Origin: Adiantum capillus-veneris
Lineage: Eukaryota; Streptophyta; Polypodiopsida; Polypodiales; Pteridaceae
Reading direction: 5' to 3'
Assembly: GCA_014529385.2 (NCBI GenBank)
Contig: CM043955.1
Location: 146,604,640-146,668,639, forward strand
DNA length: 64,000 bases
Shown here one piece after another: positions 48,168 through 60,449 of the stretch. How positions within the stretch are numbered: position 1 is the first letter of the stretch; each line of letters begins with the position of its first letter. Below the pieces are notes generated by a model that did no database searches, was not told the DNA's origin, and saw only the letters and a list, made by a program, of their open reading frames with translations. The position numbers were made by a program, and so were the translations under genes.

Positions 48168-49690
48168 TCACTCACTCACAACAGCCTCATGGCAAATTTT
48201 CTCTCTCTCACGTGCTATCTACGGCAAAAGAGGAATACGCTCTCTCGATCTCTTATGCAATTCTATGGAAAGACAATCTCTCTCACTCATTTTTATCACT
48301 TGCGACCCTTTCTGCCTATGCACTCTCAAACGATGAGAGAGGATCTCTCTCGTTCTCTCTCATAGAGAATCTCTCTCTATCTCTCTTTAGTATATGGAGA
48401 ACCCCCTTAGAGGGTTTTAATGAGATTAAAACCTCTATTTTGTTTGCAAAGTCAAACTCTCCTTCTCTCTCTTTGATTTATTGCAGCAGAAGGATGCTCT
48501 CTCTCTTCCTATTTCTACAGAGCAATCCTTGCGATCTCTCTCTCATTTCGATAGAGCATAGCCCACTCAAGGGCCCCCTTTCTTCTCCCTTTGACGGCAC
48601 CTCTACCGGGCCCTCAACTTCTTTCCTTCCTTGCTCGCGACATTTAGCAGCCCACGAGAGATCTTCTCCTTTTCTCTTTCACAGGCCAGCCTAACTCTCG
48701 GCTTCGCAGCCCTTTGTCACCATCAAGGGTCTCCTCCCCTTCTCTCTCTCTGATCCTAAATAGCCCATGAGGGCTCCCTCTTAAACTCTCCTCTAGGCCA
48801 CCCTGTATGCCTGCAGCTCTATCAGCTTCTACACAGTGGGTAATTGACCCTCATAGGCTGCCTGTCCCCTAATCTCTCGTCACCATCTTCTCTGGTGACT
48901 GCAAGGTAGCAGCCGTCTCTCCTCCCTCACCGCTTGCAACAACCCTTCAACAGCCCTTGGCCTCGCTCGCATGGCTTGCTCTCCGCCAACAGTGGCCCAA
49001 CCATGGCCTCTCTATCCCTTCAGTACCCGACGATTTTCTGCAATCGACACACCCCCTCCGTCTTTTGGTCTCCGCCGCCCCGTCGTCAACATGGAAATTC
49101 CAAAAAAAAAAGGTTAACCTCATTAAAAAAAAAAGAAAACAAGTGTGGGTTCACACCCCAACTCTCAAATCTTTTCCTCTCATGGCCTGCTCGGACCCTC
49201 CTTGTCTTGCAAAAAGGCTGCCCCTCTCATAAGCTTGGTGGACCCCTGGAGACACTCGGCCTCCCACAGCACATTAAACAGACATATTAGAGCACTTTTT
49301 TTAATATTTGACAAAGGCTTCTCGGAACTCCCTTTGACAAACACACACATTGTTGCACTCACACACTCGCACAATACGATAAAGTCACAGATGATATGCA
49401 AAAAACAATAAGCGGCCATTGGTGGCCATCCTCTTCAAAGTCTTGCCTAGCTTCCTTTGTACACCTCTAGCAGTGACCGATCTCGATCTTTAGTCGTCAA
49501 GGTCGTGGACTTCATTGAAGCATTTCCAAGCATATCATACCCTGTCAAAACAACTCCTTAAAGCAGACCAACTGACATCATCACCGTGAAAATTATGATA
49601 AAACAACCTTTCAAGCTCGCTTCAACACTCAAATATCATGTAGATGCTCTGTTTCTCTATCAAAATCCCCATGCCCTTGGCCAAAAAAAA
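47750..49690 (-). repeat. Presumed 5' LTR of the gag-only element
   Basis: The inner end (47750-48060) matches the plus-strand LTR piece at 52570-52834 (ACCCTATAGGGC, GATGTAGCTTCAT, TTGTTGAACTATTAAGTG-type blocks, inverted). The outer end 49360-49690 matches 45560-45893. It includes (CT)n/(CA)n at 48068-48163. Ser/Leu-rich frames at 48212-48694 are low-complexity. Length near 1.9 kb; start not certain. Confidence 0.5.
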
Positions 49691-49860
49691 GTGCAACACT
49701 TGGCTATTTAATGGTTGGAACCAGGTCAAGGCGGTTCCTTCTAGGGTCAATCCAAATCCTTCATATTGAGTATGGAAATCGGTTACCTGTTCAGTCCTCC
49801 TCAACACTTCTTTAAAGAGTGATACATAAGTTTATGGATATCTTGATGCTCTATAATTTT
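49691..49860 (-). pseudogene. Fragment of a second gag domain
   Basis: The minus strand gives LRRTEQVTDFHTQYEGFGLT and GTALTWFQPLN, a capsid-like gag block (L.G.A..W) from a different LTR element. Only about 50 codons remain, next to the presumed LTR boundary. Confidence 0.45.
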
Positions 49861-50960
49861 TGGATATGCATTTTTCCACTTGAGATGGTCGCATGCATCT
49901 AGACTCCACAACCATCCTAACCATCCAGATGGTTCGGCGTGTGACATAGAGGGTGTAGGAGATGTTTGTTTGTCTTTTCCCAATGGTGCATCATACACGC
50001 TATGATATGTGTGCTACTTTCGTCAACTGAGACATAGCTTGATCTTATTGAGATAGCTAGTAGACTTTGGTTGTCAGATATTGCTTAGAAAGCAGTCTTT
50101 CCAGATGCATTGTGGTTCATTAGTGATTGCTAGAGGAGCCCGCAATGGCCTAGTATATCCTATGCATTTGCCTGAGGTTCGAGACGACATAGTCTTAGTT
50201 TTATTGCTAGCATGATTTGAGCAAGAGACAAGACATTTCTCTTTTGCAGGTGAGCTCCGCCATGCTCATGAGATAGAGAATTTAGTTGTGCAAGACGTGC
50301 CAGTGGACTCTGTAGAGATAGAGCTAGAGCATGACTGCTCTAGTGAGACACATCATGTGTTGTCAAAGTTTTTGCAGGCAGAGGTAGAGCAGATCTGTTT
50401 CCTAGAGACGCATACAAAGATGATATACATGGAGTTCTTTGATATATGATCACGTTAGAAGCTGATGAGTTGGTACCAGGGTGCACAATTTTGCCTATGG
50501 GTGAGAGGGATGTATCTATCCTAGTGTCGGTGTTGACACATTCATACACGATGGGTAGCCCTGATGATGTAGTGATTGTAGATAACGCAAAGAAGGCGAG
50601 TACAACCAAGTTTGTGTAGATTTTGTCAACGTTCGAGCATATCATGTTCAACTTATTAGTGTTGAGGCCTAACCTAGCAACTACAGTGGGAGCATTTGTA
50701 GCAGGGGGTTGTCAGTCGTGCGATGACTGACACTAGCGTGATGCATAGTGGAGTTTTATAGACCATACAGAGTAATCTATGGGATTACATGCAAGCTCTA
50801 GTGTGGGTATGCATGCTTGCCTACCACCAAAGCAGATATGACTGTGTGTAGATCGATAGAGTGAGCCAATGGCATAGGTTGAGAGAGTCTCTCACCTAGT
50901 TTCTTGTACATACTAGTAGTTTAGCTAGTAGGTTTCACTTATCAGTGCATTGACTTTAAG
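49861..50960. other. 1.1-kb segment, no gene recognised
   Basis: Open stretches such as GELRHAHEIENLVVQDVP (plus, near 50250) and LVPGCTILPMGERDVSI (plus, near 50470) show residual coding character, but no family is recognised. The stretch ends in CTTTAAGTGGGAGTT, which resembles a polypurine tract. Confidence 0.4.
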
Positions 50961-51300
50961 TGGGAGTTTGTTGAGGTAAAGGCGCTTTGCCTTAGCTCGG
51001 CGCCGGAAGTTTGGTGTTTGGCCGCCCGCCCACCGTGTGTACACTTATTCTTTGTATACATAAGAATAATGAGCTCCTCACTCATACTTCCAGAGGTTGC
51101 TCCACCCACACCATTCATGCTCCTCCCCTTCCATGCATGCGGCGCCATGCACGCACACATCCGTGCACACATGCACTGATATTCTTCATGTGTTTGTTCT
51201 TGATGAGCCAGTGAAGGGGACTTTTTTAGTTTTTTGAACTTTTGGTGGAGGTGAAGGAACATTTGTTGTCTTAGTTTCTCTTTCCCTTTCTTCTTCACCA
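50961..51300 (+). repeat. Possible LTR after a purine tract
   Basis: TGTTGAGGTAAAGGCGC follows AAGTGGGAGTT, the arrangement of a copia-type purine tract and 3' LTR. A TATA-like CTTTGTATACATAAG is at about 51050. No second copy is in the window, so this is only a suggestion. Confidence 0.3.
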
Positions 51301-51475
51301 TATAGTCACTCAATATCGGCCAAGGGGATATTTCCTGGCTTGGTACATAAGGTTCTTGGTGTGAATCTTGGCTGGATTTGGTTTCCAAAACTCTTCAAAG
51401 TCACCTATCAAAAATCTTTTCCTCTCAAAGGCCTCTTTTTCTCTTTCTAGGCGGGCAACTCTCTGTGTTGGTTCC

Positions 51476-52194
51476 TCAATTATGACTGGTGTTGGCACTT
51501 CTCTTCTCTAGCTGCACATTCCTCCATTTTTTGTTTGCCTTTGGCTTTCCTCTTCTTTTCTTCTTTGGTCTTTGAAGACTCTGATGCACTTTTTGAAACT
51601 TTGTCCCCTTTGGAGTCACTCTTTTGTCACTCATCACTTTCATCATTCTCTCCTTTAGAAGGTAAAACTTTTCTCCTTGTAAACTGTCTTGGTTGTGGTA
51701 CTGGGGCCTCCGTCTCTTCTTTCTCTTTCTCCTTATTTTTAACTTCAATGACTAGCCATGCATTTTGGTTCGGGGGAAAGTGGTAGGTTCTCTGCCATCC
51801 CCGCCGCATGATGATAAGCAATTCATGTAAGGACTTTCGGTGCTCCCAAGTAATTGATGTCCGTGATTTTCTTTGTACTTTTGAGCATATTGAGCCCATA
51901 TTGGGCATGGTCAAGCGGCATTGGAAACTTGGCTTTCAAGACTGTAATAAATGATGATGTAATTGCATGATATGGAATGGTATATCTATTGGGCTTCTTT
52001 GAGGTAAAGTGGAAGTGTTGGGTGAATAGACAGACATGATCTGCAGCCAATTTGTGAATCACATAAAAAATGTGGCTGCTAGCGTGTTCTCGGAAAATAC
52101 ACCAACCATTTTCGTTTCCCTTAGCCGCAGGAGTGAGAACCAGGCGAGAGAGGGCTCGGGCCCTGGATGTGAAAGGAACAAGGAGCGAAATCAT
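51476..52194 (-). pseudogene. Unrecognised retroelement-type ORF, broken
   Basis: Minus-strand frames from 52194 read WCIFREHASSHIFYVIHKLA, then DHAQYGLNML, with a continuation LLIIMRRGWQRTYHFP and a Lys/Glu/Arg-rich tail (KNKEKEKEETEAP). Frames change near 51840 and 51650. Composition and order suggest a gag-like or accessory protein of a gypsy-type element, but I do not recognise the family. Confidence 0.35.
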
Positions 52195-52209
52195 GGAGAC
52201 ACCAAGTGA

Positions 52210-52834
52210 GTGCAGGCTTTATGAGGTGGGCATCATTTTGTTGCCATGCTGAGCAGGGTCGCCATGAGTGAGAGATGGCCGTGCATGAGGGAGACTGTTT
52301 ACAGGCCGTATGTTGAGGCTCCCATATGCGCTATTTTTGAGCCATGCCAAGGCTTCCATAGTAGAAAGGGATGAGCAGAGAGCAAGGATCGTTGAAAGGC
52401 TGTAGCCATCAAAGAGAGAGAAGGGCTGCAAGCCATCGAAGAGAGAGAGCGAGAGTGAGTTTTCCATGAGACTGTTGTGAGAGAGAGAGTGAGTGAGTCT
52501 GCCATGAGACTGTTGTGTGAGAGAGAGTGAGCGAGTATTGCAGCCTATCAAACAAAAATTACTGTGCTGCCCTATGTAAGCATGTTGTCGCGTTGCCCTA
52601 TAGGGTGTAAGCCCTGATACCTTCAAGCGAAGTTTGAAGCCGATGAAGCTACCTCGACGAAAGATAAGTTTGGTTTCGCTTGTTGTAAAAAATATTTCCA
52701 ATATATACACAATAAATTCACATTGTCTCGTGCTCCTCGACTTTCTCTCTCTTTTGAAGTAAAGATGACATTCTCTCTCTTCCTTTTTGTTGAACTATTA
52801 AGTGATCATGTTTGTGGATAATCATTGATACAAT
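52210..52834 (+). repeat. LTR fragment, plus orientation (same family as 47750-49690)
   Basis: Contains the duplicated CCATGAGACTGTTGTG...GAGAGAG motif, GCCCTATAGGGTGTAAGCC and ends ATCATTGATACAA just before TGGCACCGAGAC (52836). It is the inverted counterpart of 47750-48200. Homology extends past the primer site to about 53005 and then stops. Confidence 0.6.
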
Positions 52835-53029
52835 TTGGCACCGAGACTGCATTGCACATTCCTTGGCAGCAGATTTTAGTAGCACATCTCCAGCCATAGT
52901 TCCTTGTTGGTGGGCTTGGGCTGGGAGTTTGTATTTTTGTCTTTGCTTGGTTTTTCTTGTCTGGTCCTGCTCCATGGTCGAGGCATAGAAAAATATCCAT
53001 CACCAAGAATTCCCAAGTATCAAGAAACT

Positions 53030-54443
53030 TCTGCGAAATTTTTTTGAAGAGTTCCCAAAGAGAGAAATTAAGCATAATACGGTCTCCCAAATCTATGCAT
53101 TTAGACAAAATAAGAAGGAAAAGGTGAAGGAATCCTCTCTTTGATCTAAGCAATACATAGAAAGATGCCCTGCTAGAGAACTACCTCAGGATGAGAGGCT
53201 GTTAGTCCTTTTTATAGAAGGATTGCGAAATGAAAATCTCAAAAAAGACTTGCACTTAGGCATGTGTTACTTTTGAGCAAGTCATGAAAGAGGGGTTGTA
53301 TTTGGCAGTCAATTGTAAGGCATATGGGGAGGTAACGGAGGACACAGACCAAGGGATGAGTAGCACCTCTTCAACCACTAGTGAATCTACAATGAAACTG
53401 GATGGGCAAACTCCAATTGTGCCGGATGTTGATCAAGTGATCAAGGAAGCGTTCCGAGGATGGACCAAGGAAATAGGACAAACCCAAACATACGACAATA
53501 GCCCACACAAAAATGTGACACTTGTCGAGGAGATCATCCAACTCAGTGGTGCAACATATAGCCAAGGTCAGGAGAAAATGTACAGCGTGTAATAAAGTAG
53601 TGTGCTATTTAACAAAAATGGACAAACCATGGGACCCACAAATGTTTCTACAATAAAAACTATGTTAGAGAAAGACAATATGGGCCACCTAGAGGGCAAA
53701 AGTTACCACCTCCTCCAAGGTACCAAGTAGGACCAATAACACAGTCCACGGGTAAGAAAAACCTCAACCTGTGTTGGGGCATCAACCTCATCTACCCGAG
53801 GAAAACAGGGCCATGGTAAGGATTTCACAACCTACAGAGGCACCTACTAATCAGAGTAGGGTCCAGGTAATTTTATACCGAAAGGATTCAGACAATACCT
53901 ATGAGAGAGAATTTGACAAAAATGCCTATGCTTCTGAGGGACCATTTCCATGGATGGTTTGTGAGGAGATGCTATAATCATCATAATAGCACAACCAACA
54001 AAAACCATTACTTGGTCGATGAAAATATTCTTATGTTCATGGCAACCCCGAACTACAAACCTAGGGGATATCCTCCTAGAACAGGACAACCGATGGGAGC
54101 TCCACAAGCCTCTCTACTACCAGTAGGACCATGCTGTGAATGTGGCGATGACCATTGGGCAAGAATTTGTCCACACAAAGGAGAGCGTATCAAAATCTTT
54201 GGGTACTGTGACGGGTGTACAAATGACCATCTCATTCCACATTGTCAAAAAAACCCTAATAGCAAAGGGAAAGCAGCCATGAACAAAATCAAAATTGTAT
54301 CAAGCTCAAGTGGATTAGAAACTGAACCAACCATTCCAATAAACGTGATAACAAGAGCACAAGCACAAGAAGCTGCAAGGAGCATCCCAGCCAACCAAAC
54401 TGAGATAGAAAAATTTTCCATTAGAACCCCTAGGAAATCCTAG
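53030..54443 (+). pseudogene. Tat-like Ty3/gypsy gag
   Basis: Retrotransposon gag domain remnants (FLEEFPKREI, IYAFRQNKKEKV, ERCPARELPQDERLLVLFIEGL) precede a linker and two cysteine clusters, CCECGDDHWARICP and YCDGCTNDHLIPHC (near 54130-54250), which look like paired zinc knuckles. Frames change around 53270, 53590 and 53900. A downstream Lys-rich segment and VITRAQAQEA complete the region. It is the first coding block of the plus-strand gypsy element that ends near 61060. Confidence 0.6.
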
Positions 54444-55500
54444 AAGGCAAAACAAGACAAGATGAAAGCCAAAAGAGAGAAAGAAAAATCAGCCTTGCAA
54501 AAAAAAAAAATTGCAAACATAGGAACAATTGAGAATGGAAACAGACATTAAGGAAAAGGGCGATGTAGCAAAACCATCAGTAATACAATCGGAACGATCT
54601 GTCTTGGTAGACAAGGTCTTTGAACCTCTGGATGTGATCTTGAAATCTTATGAAGCTAGGTTAAAGCCCAACCAAACCCAAGAGCACAGATGGCTAACAT
54701 ATCCTCACCCAGGGTATGAAAATGAGAGGTTAAATATGTGCAAGGAGCTCATCCAGGCAGCTCAAGCTCTTATGGTTTCGAGTGCTCCAGGGACTGAGGT
54801 GTTAATCCGCAAAAAAATCTAAGAGTTAACGGAGCAAGGGATCGAAAATGAAGACCAAAAGGATTCGGTAGATGAAACGCTTTTGGATACAAGGATGGAA
54901 GCCAAATACAACAGATGGGGTGTATTCATAGGCACCTATGCCAATTCCTGAAGTGGAATAACCACGGCCATAGGATCTGTGGCATGGGAGGATACCAAAA
55001 ACAGGAAAGATGGAAGAGCAATGCTTCAATTAGCTCCTATCATTGAGATCCACCTCGAACATGAGCTCTACCCAAATGATATCAGATCATTGTATGGTGA
55101 TGCAGGTATAGAAATGTTGGAAGACATCAAACTCAGTCATTGAAAACATTACCCTCATTCATAGGCAATCATGAAACCAGATTAGAAGTAAGAAAAGTGT
55201 CATCTCGATGGAGATCTGGTCCTAAAATGATGGATACCAAAACTCTTCATGAATGGATGTCGTCTCCTATCTGTTGCACACTAACTCTATCTGAGTTACT
55301 GCATGTAAGACCTCACCTTTGGGAGGAGGTTGGAAAATTTTTGGAGAATAGGGCTGGTAATTCTACCACCAATTGTTTCTCCAAACACACTGAATAACCA
55401 GACCTAGAAATATACTAAACTTTGAGCCAATACTTGTGAATAAGGTGGGAGACTATTGTGAAGGAGAAGAAGGAAACACTACCTTGCCTATGGAGTACAA
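54444..55500 (+). other. Degraded gag-pol linker
   Basis: A frame at 54529-54822 (KVFEPLDVILKSYEARLKPN) and short pieces up to 55397 carry coding character in the same orientation as the flanking gypsy genes but no recognised domain. Confidence 0.4.
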
Positions 55501-55990
55501 ATGAGTAAAGTCAATTTCTATATTGGATAGTGGAGCAGGAATTGCCATAGTCACCAAAGCAATGTGGAAAAAATGGGAAAAGCCTGCTTTAAGGAAAACT
55601 AGAATGAAACTTCAATTAGCGGATGGGTACCTAGAGAGACCTATTGGAATTTTGGAGAAAATCCTAGTAGTAACCTCTTGCAGAATTGCATATAAACACA
55701 CATTTGCTATTATGAATTTTGATGAGAGTAGCAATTAAGATATCATATTAGGCAGACCATTTATGTGTCAGCTCAAAATGGTACAAGATTGTGGCTATGA
55801 CTATATCTACCTACGATACAAGGATGTCACCACGAAGATCACTGTCACAGACCATAGTTATATATAGAGATGTGGAACAAACCTTGGGAAAAGAATTAAA
55901 TTCCACAACTGACCAGGAAAGAGAAATACCTACTTGGTTGCAAAACAAAGCTCAAAATTGGATGGGTGAAGCTTCTGAGGGTGGCAGTTT
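55501..55990 (+). pseudogene. Tat-like Ty3/gypsy protease
   Basis: SILDSGAGIAIVTKAMWKK contains the DSGA active-site motif of retroelement aspartic proteases, followed by LQLADG and, after a TAA at 55736, DIILGRPFM, the conserved second half (hydrophobic-hydrophobic-G). Protease would cut the polyprotein. Stops and frame changes follow from 55880. The TRIM-like element at 56272 separates it from the RT. Confidence 0.7.
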
Positions 55991-56271
55991 GAAAAAAGAG
56001 GATTGTATTCACAATAGGTCCATACAAGACGAGGCGTATGTATCGGAGTCTTTTTGAAAAGAGATGTTCGAACCTTTTGGATGGCAGCAAATACTAGCCA
56101 CTCTTGATGTGTGTGTGAATGAAGTGACCCTGACTAAATTCTATGATGAGGAAGGATATGATATCATTCCATTCCAGATGATGGGTATTAGCCTAAGTCC
56201 AAAATTCGGATCTAATGTCCCTGACACAGGGAGAGAGTTGTAGGTTGCTGACGCATAGTAGATGAGATCTC

Positions 56272-56521
56272 TGTTGGGTCCAAGCCCTTGTCAGTCAGCC
56301 CGTGGGAAAAGCCTCTTATAGGCATGCAATAGAGATTCAGTTAGAACTCAAGTTTTGCATGGTTTTTGTAGCTATTTACTTGACAATAAATCAAAAGAAT
56401 CGTGTGTTGTTTTGCAAGCAGAGTCGTTCTCTCTCTTTCTCTCTCACTTCTGCTGCACACCATCCTCCACGCCATGGCAACCCTTTGACTACATCCACCA
56501 TAGCCGCTCCAATCCTAAAAA
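56272..56521 (+). repeat. TRIM-like element 5' LTR
   Basis: TGTTGGGTCC start; end placed just before the primer site. About 250 bp, slightly longer than the 3' copy because of differences near the end. Confidence 0.75.
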
Positions 56522-57754
56522 CTGGTATCAGAGCTTGTGCTCTCGCCTCGGCAAGCTTCAATACAGCGTGTGCAAGAACCATCACTTGCAGCAAGGCAAA
56601 GCCATCTGTCAACTTGCGCCACTGTGGGCATAACCTGCCTCAACACATTCGCCCTGGAAGTCTGTCAACTTGCGCCACTGTGGGCATAACTTGCCTCAAC
56701 AGATTCGCCCTAGAAGTTTTTTGCGTTATCGACACTACAACCCCTACCAGTTCGGCCTCTACAGGCACTACTGAAGAACAAAACGCCATCTGCGTTGTCG
56801 GCGTCTGCTACACAGAAAGCTCCTTTTTTATTTTGTGTTCACACCTTATTAAAGTGACCAATTTCAAGTAGCCCCTTAAACTAGAGGGATTCACACCCCG
56901 CAGCCGCAATCCGGGCATATCGGTCAAAAGAGAGTGTCTATCGGCAAAAGGAGTTCTGTGCATCGAGCATTTTGAACGGCCATCATATGGCAAGGCAAGC
57001 CGGTATCCACTTTCCTACAACATTTCAAAATGTTGCCAATGATGGTAGCAGTGGTAACGATGATAAGGATACGTTTCATCAAGGCTCCCAAATGAGCATT
57101 TTGCATCTTAATTTACATGCAACATCTCTCTCGTACGCGTATGCCAAGTATACCAATTAGTGGTTCGGATACAGGTAGCAATGCGACAAGATGCATACCA
57201 TGACAATTGTCTTCAAATCACTCGGCATATCAACAGATGAAACACATGGAATCTGCTTCGAGACTACATTACAAGTTTTTCGCTAGCTATTTTTGCCAGT
57301 TTAGTGTCATAGTTTTGTCAGCTTTTGTCTATTGTCAAAACCATCATAAACTTTCAATCAAAGCCTCCTTTTACATTATTTATTGTCAGCTATTGTCATG
57401 CTTGTCAGTTGTAATTATGACAAACTTTTGTACAGGTTATAGACACTGCCACGATAATCATGTGGTAAGACCTCCCAAAATTATTTGTTCTCAGCCTGTT
57501 GTTTTCACTTCTCATGAGGTTACTCGGTACACCTTAAACCCAAGGTTTGGTAGTGAACCAAAAACTCCATCTATTGGTAGCTAATTTATTGACCTACACC
57601 CTATCTGTTCAAGGGGGGGGTTTATCATAGCACAAGGTTATGGATACACCAGAAATCCTTGGTTGTGAGAAAACCTAAAACTCACGGTTGACGAGTACAC
57701 CAAAAACTCCAGGTATCATGAGTTGCTTGTCCAGTTCGGGCTTGAAGGGGGGAT

Positions 57755-57977
57755 TGTTGGGTCCAAGCCCTTATCAGTCAGCCCATGGGAAAAGCCTCTT
57801 ATAGGCATGCAGTAAAGATTCAGTTAGAACTCAAGTTTTGCATGGTTTTTGTAGCTATTTACTTGACAATCAATCAAAATAATTGTGTGTTGTTTTGCAA
57901 GCAAAGTCTTTCTCTTTCTTTCTCTCTCGCTTTCTCTGTTGTAGCACACCATGGCTCCATAGCCATAGCACTCAACA
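57755..57977 (+). repeat. TRIM-like element 3' LTR
   Basis: 223 bp from TGTTGGGTCC to CTCAACA, followed by the ATCTC target duplication. Confidence 0.8.
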
Positions 57978-57982
57978 ATCTC

Positions 57983-58640
57983 TGTAAGGGACATTGATCA
58001 AAATGATAAGGAAACATTCCAAGACTCCACTGACAAGCCTTTGAAAGACAACCCAGATCACGAGCTTTCTAGCAGCTCAAACTAGGACATCAAAAGGAAG
58101 GATCGACATGTTGTCTACTATGATTTTCCAAAACAAAATCCTCGAAGATAGAGTAGATATTTGAATAGATGCATGAACAAATGAAATAAGACAAAAGAAA
58201 ATTATGTACCTCTTTTAGCTGACAAACCGCAGTATTTAAGGCTGGTTGAAGCAAGTAATTGCCTTAAAGATCAGATATCAAAGAGGTTCATGAAACCCAA
58301 GTCAACCAAAAAAAACTTGGAGAAGAAGAAAAAACATAAACCACAAACTGAAAGTGTCTTGAAGAAGTCAACAAAATTATCCAAAACCAAGCACAAACAC
58401 AAATACAATGAATTGAAACAAAATTTGAAAGAAGTTTGGACAACCAAGTTGGAAACTGACGATGAATCGAACAATGATAAGTTTGATGCACCTTCCCGCT
58501 ACAAAAGGTATACTATTCAAGACAAAAACATTGTAGTGCAGAAACATAAATGAGACCAAAAAGATGCTGGAACCTCATATGATGGACATGAAAAAGCCAA
58601 ATGTTTAAATTTAGCAGAACCAAGCAATGAGCCTAAACCT
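57983..58640 (+). pseudogene. Tat-like gypsy protease-RT linker
   Basis: A Lys-rich, low-complexity coding segment (KPKSTKKNLEKKKKHKPQ) in frame with element orientation. It was contiguous with 56266 before the TRIM-like insertion. No domain. Confidence 0.5.
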
Positions 58641-59600
58641 GCATACATTGCCATGGACCTCACGAAAGAAGAAGATTGATAGCAACACTCAGACAATATA
58701 AAGATGTGTTTGCTTGGTCATAAAAAGACCTAAACGGAATAGATCCAAAAATCTGCCAACACATGATACCCCTTAAACGTGATGCCAAACCATGCAGACA
58801 ATGTCCTTATACGTACAATGAGACTTTTGCAAAAAAAATTAAGGAGGAGATAGACAAACTAAGGGATGCAAAGTTTATCTATGATATTGAACACACCAAT
58901 TGGGTGTCACCAATTGTGGTAGTACCCAAAAAGAGTGGTAAATTATGGGTCTGTGTGAACCTCAAACAGGAAAATGTTACCACCATCAGGGACAACTATC
59001 CACTACCAAATAACAGACCATGTTATCTAGAGAGTTGCGGGGAAGGAGGCCTACAATTTTTTAGATGGATTCTTAGACTACAACCAGTTGACCATAAAAC
59101 TAGAAGATCAACATAAGACAGCTTTGCAATAGAGTGGGGCATATTTGCATACAGGGTAATGCCTTTTGTCTTGACCAATGCCCCTGCCACCTTTCAAAGA
59201 CTAATGAGTCACACATTCAAAAAATATCTCAGACAATTTTTAGAGATATATATGGATGATCTTTGTGTTCATTCCCAGTTGAGAAGTGACCACATAACAC
59301 ACCTAGAGAAATTCTTCAAGACAAGGTAAAATCCTGGGACACATTGTGTCCAAAAATGAGATTTCCATTGATCAAGATAAGATACAAATAATTGCTGCAC
59401 AGTCGAGACCAACAAAAATAAAGGAAGCGCATGTATTTATGGGTAATTTTGGGTATTATAGGCGCTTCATATACATGTATGTTGTAATAGCTAAGCCTCT
59501 GTATTCCTTCGTTGCTAAATTTGAGTGGACGGAAGAATGTGAGAAGGCTTTTCACAAATTGAAGCAAATTTCACGAGGATGTGCAATGAATAGGAAGGGG
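58641..59600 (+). pseudogene. Tat-like Ty3/gypsy reverse transcriptase
   Basis: Motifs in order: MIPLKRDAKPCRQ and PYTYNETFAKKIKEEI, then FIYDIEHTNWVSPIVVVPKK and DNYPLP. After a frame change come FLDGFLDYNQLTIK and KTALQ, then PMPLPPFKD (from LTNAPATF), MDDLCVHSQ (the YMDD active site region) and the thumb FMGNFGYYRRFI, FEWTEECEKAFHKL. The FLDG.S.YNQ block with KTAF is typical of Tat/Ogre-type elements rather than chromoviruses. Stops occur throughout. RT would copy the element RNA. Confidence 0.75.
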
Positions 59601-60449
59601 GGAATGTTTGGTTGATACAGCGGAATGTCGTTTAAAAGACGGATATAGACCAAACTTTAATGTGCTCAAATATCATTGTTTCAAAGGAGGCTATGTAATT
59701 TTGTTGATGATGATTCTCAAATTGTTTTTTAGTCTATCTTTCCCTCTTAGTCTCTCTGAGCCTACAAACCATGAAGAGGCCGAATGGCCGTGGGAAAGGA
59801 CCCCAAGTTTTTACGTCAAAACCCTTAGTTTTGTAGCACACACTATCATTATCTTGGAAATTATTGGACATCGACTGAGAGCTTCTTTGCTACTGCGAAT
59901 TGTAATCAAATTTTCTCCTTGTCTGGTAATCGGAATTTGATTCCAAATAGAACATTGTGTTCCTTGTCTCTTGCTCTTTAATGTAAGTGTAATCATTCTC
60001 AATTTTGTTGTAGTTCACGACATCTTGTCTGTGAGCTAAATGCATTGATTTGAGGTCTTAAATGGTTATTTTTTTATGTTTTGACCTTGGAAGAGTGTTT
60101 CTTAGCTTGAAGGGAACCTTTCCATGTAGTTCTGGTTCAGTTTTCTATACTTTTTTGTGATGGATCGTGATTTATGTACCTTCTCATATGACTGCAGAAC
60201 TCGGTAGGAATATGCCCTTAGGTATTGTAACACCTCTCCTTAAGTTTCATTGCATTTTGAATTTGTTTGGATGTTGAAAAGGCGTGATGACCTAGAGTTG
60301 TGAGATTGGACATAGACTCATTTTCAAACTAGGAAGTGGTTGACTTGCTATTGCAGACATATGGATAGTCCTTTAGGTTCACTTTAGTGAGAGTGATGAT
60401 CTCATTGAGTCTCTGTGCCCCATCCCGTGTCACTTCCTTGCATATTGAC
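59601..60449. other. 0.85-kb interruption within the Tat-like pol, unassigned
   Basis: The sequence between RT thumb and RNase H has no retroelement coding signal. It begins next to GGAAGGGGGGAATG, which resembles a polypurine tract, so a solo LTR or other insertion is possible, but no matching second copy or target duplication was found. Confidence 0.4.

Larger units (their letters stand above)
56272..57977 (+). mobile_element. 1.7-kb TRIM-like non-autonomous LTR element
   Basis: Two short LTRs (56272 to about 56521, and 57755-57977) begin TGTTGGGTCCAAGCCC and share most of their length. The first is followed by the primer site TGGTATCAGAGCTTGTGC (56523), and the second is preceded by the purine tract GAAGGGGGGA. 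ATCTC flanks both sides (56267-56271 and 57978-57982), an exact 5-bp target duplication. The interior has no retroelement domain, only a 57-bp tandem duplication (CAACTTGCGCCACTGTGGGC, 56608 and 56665). It must rely on a copia-type partner for movement. Size suits a TRIM or small LARD. Confidence 0.85.

Noticed and set aside
48212..48694. 160-codon Ser/Leu-rich gene
   Set aside because: CT-rich composition inside an LTR-like segment, with no domain and no splice or start support.
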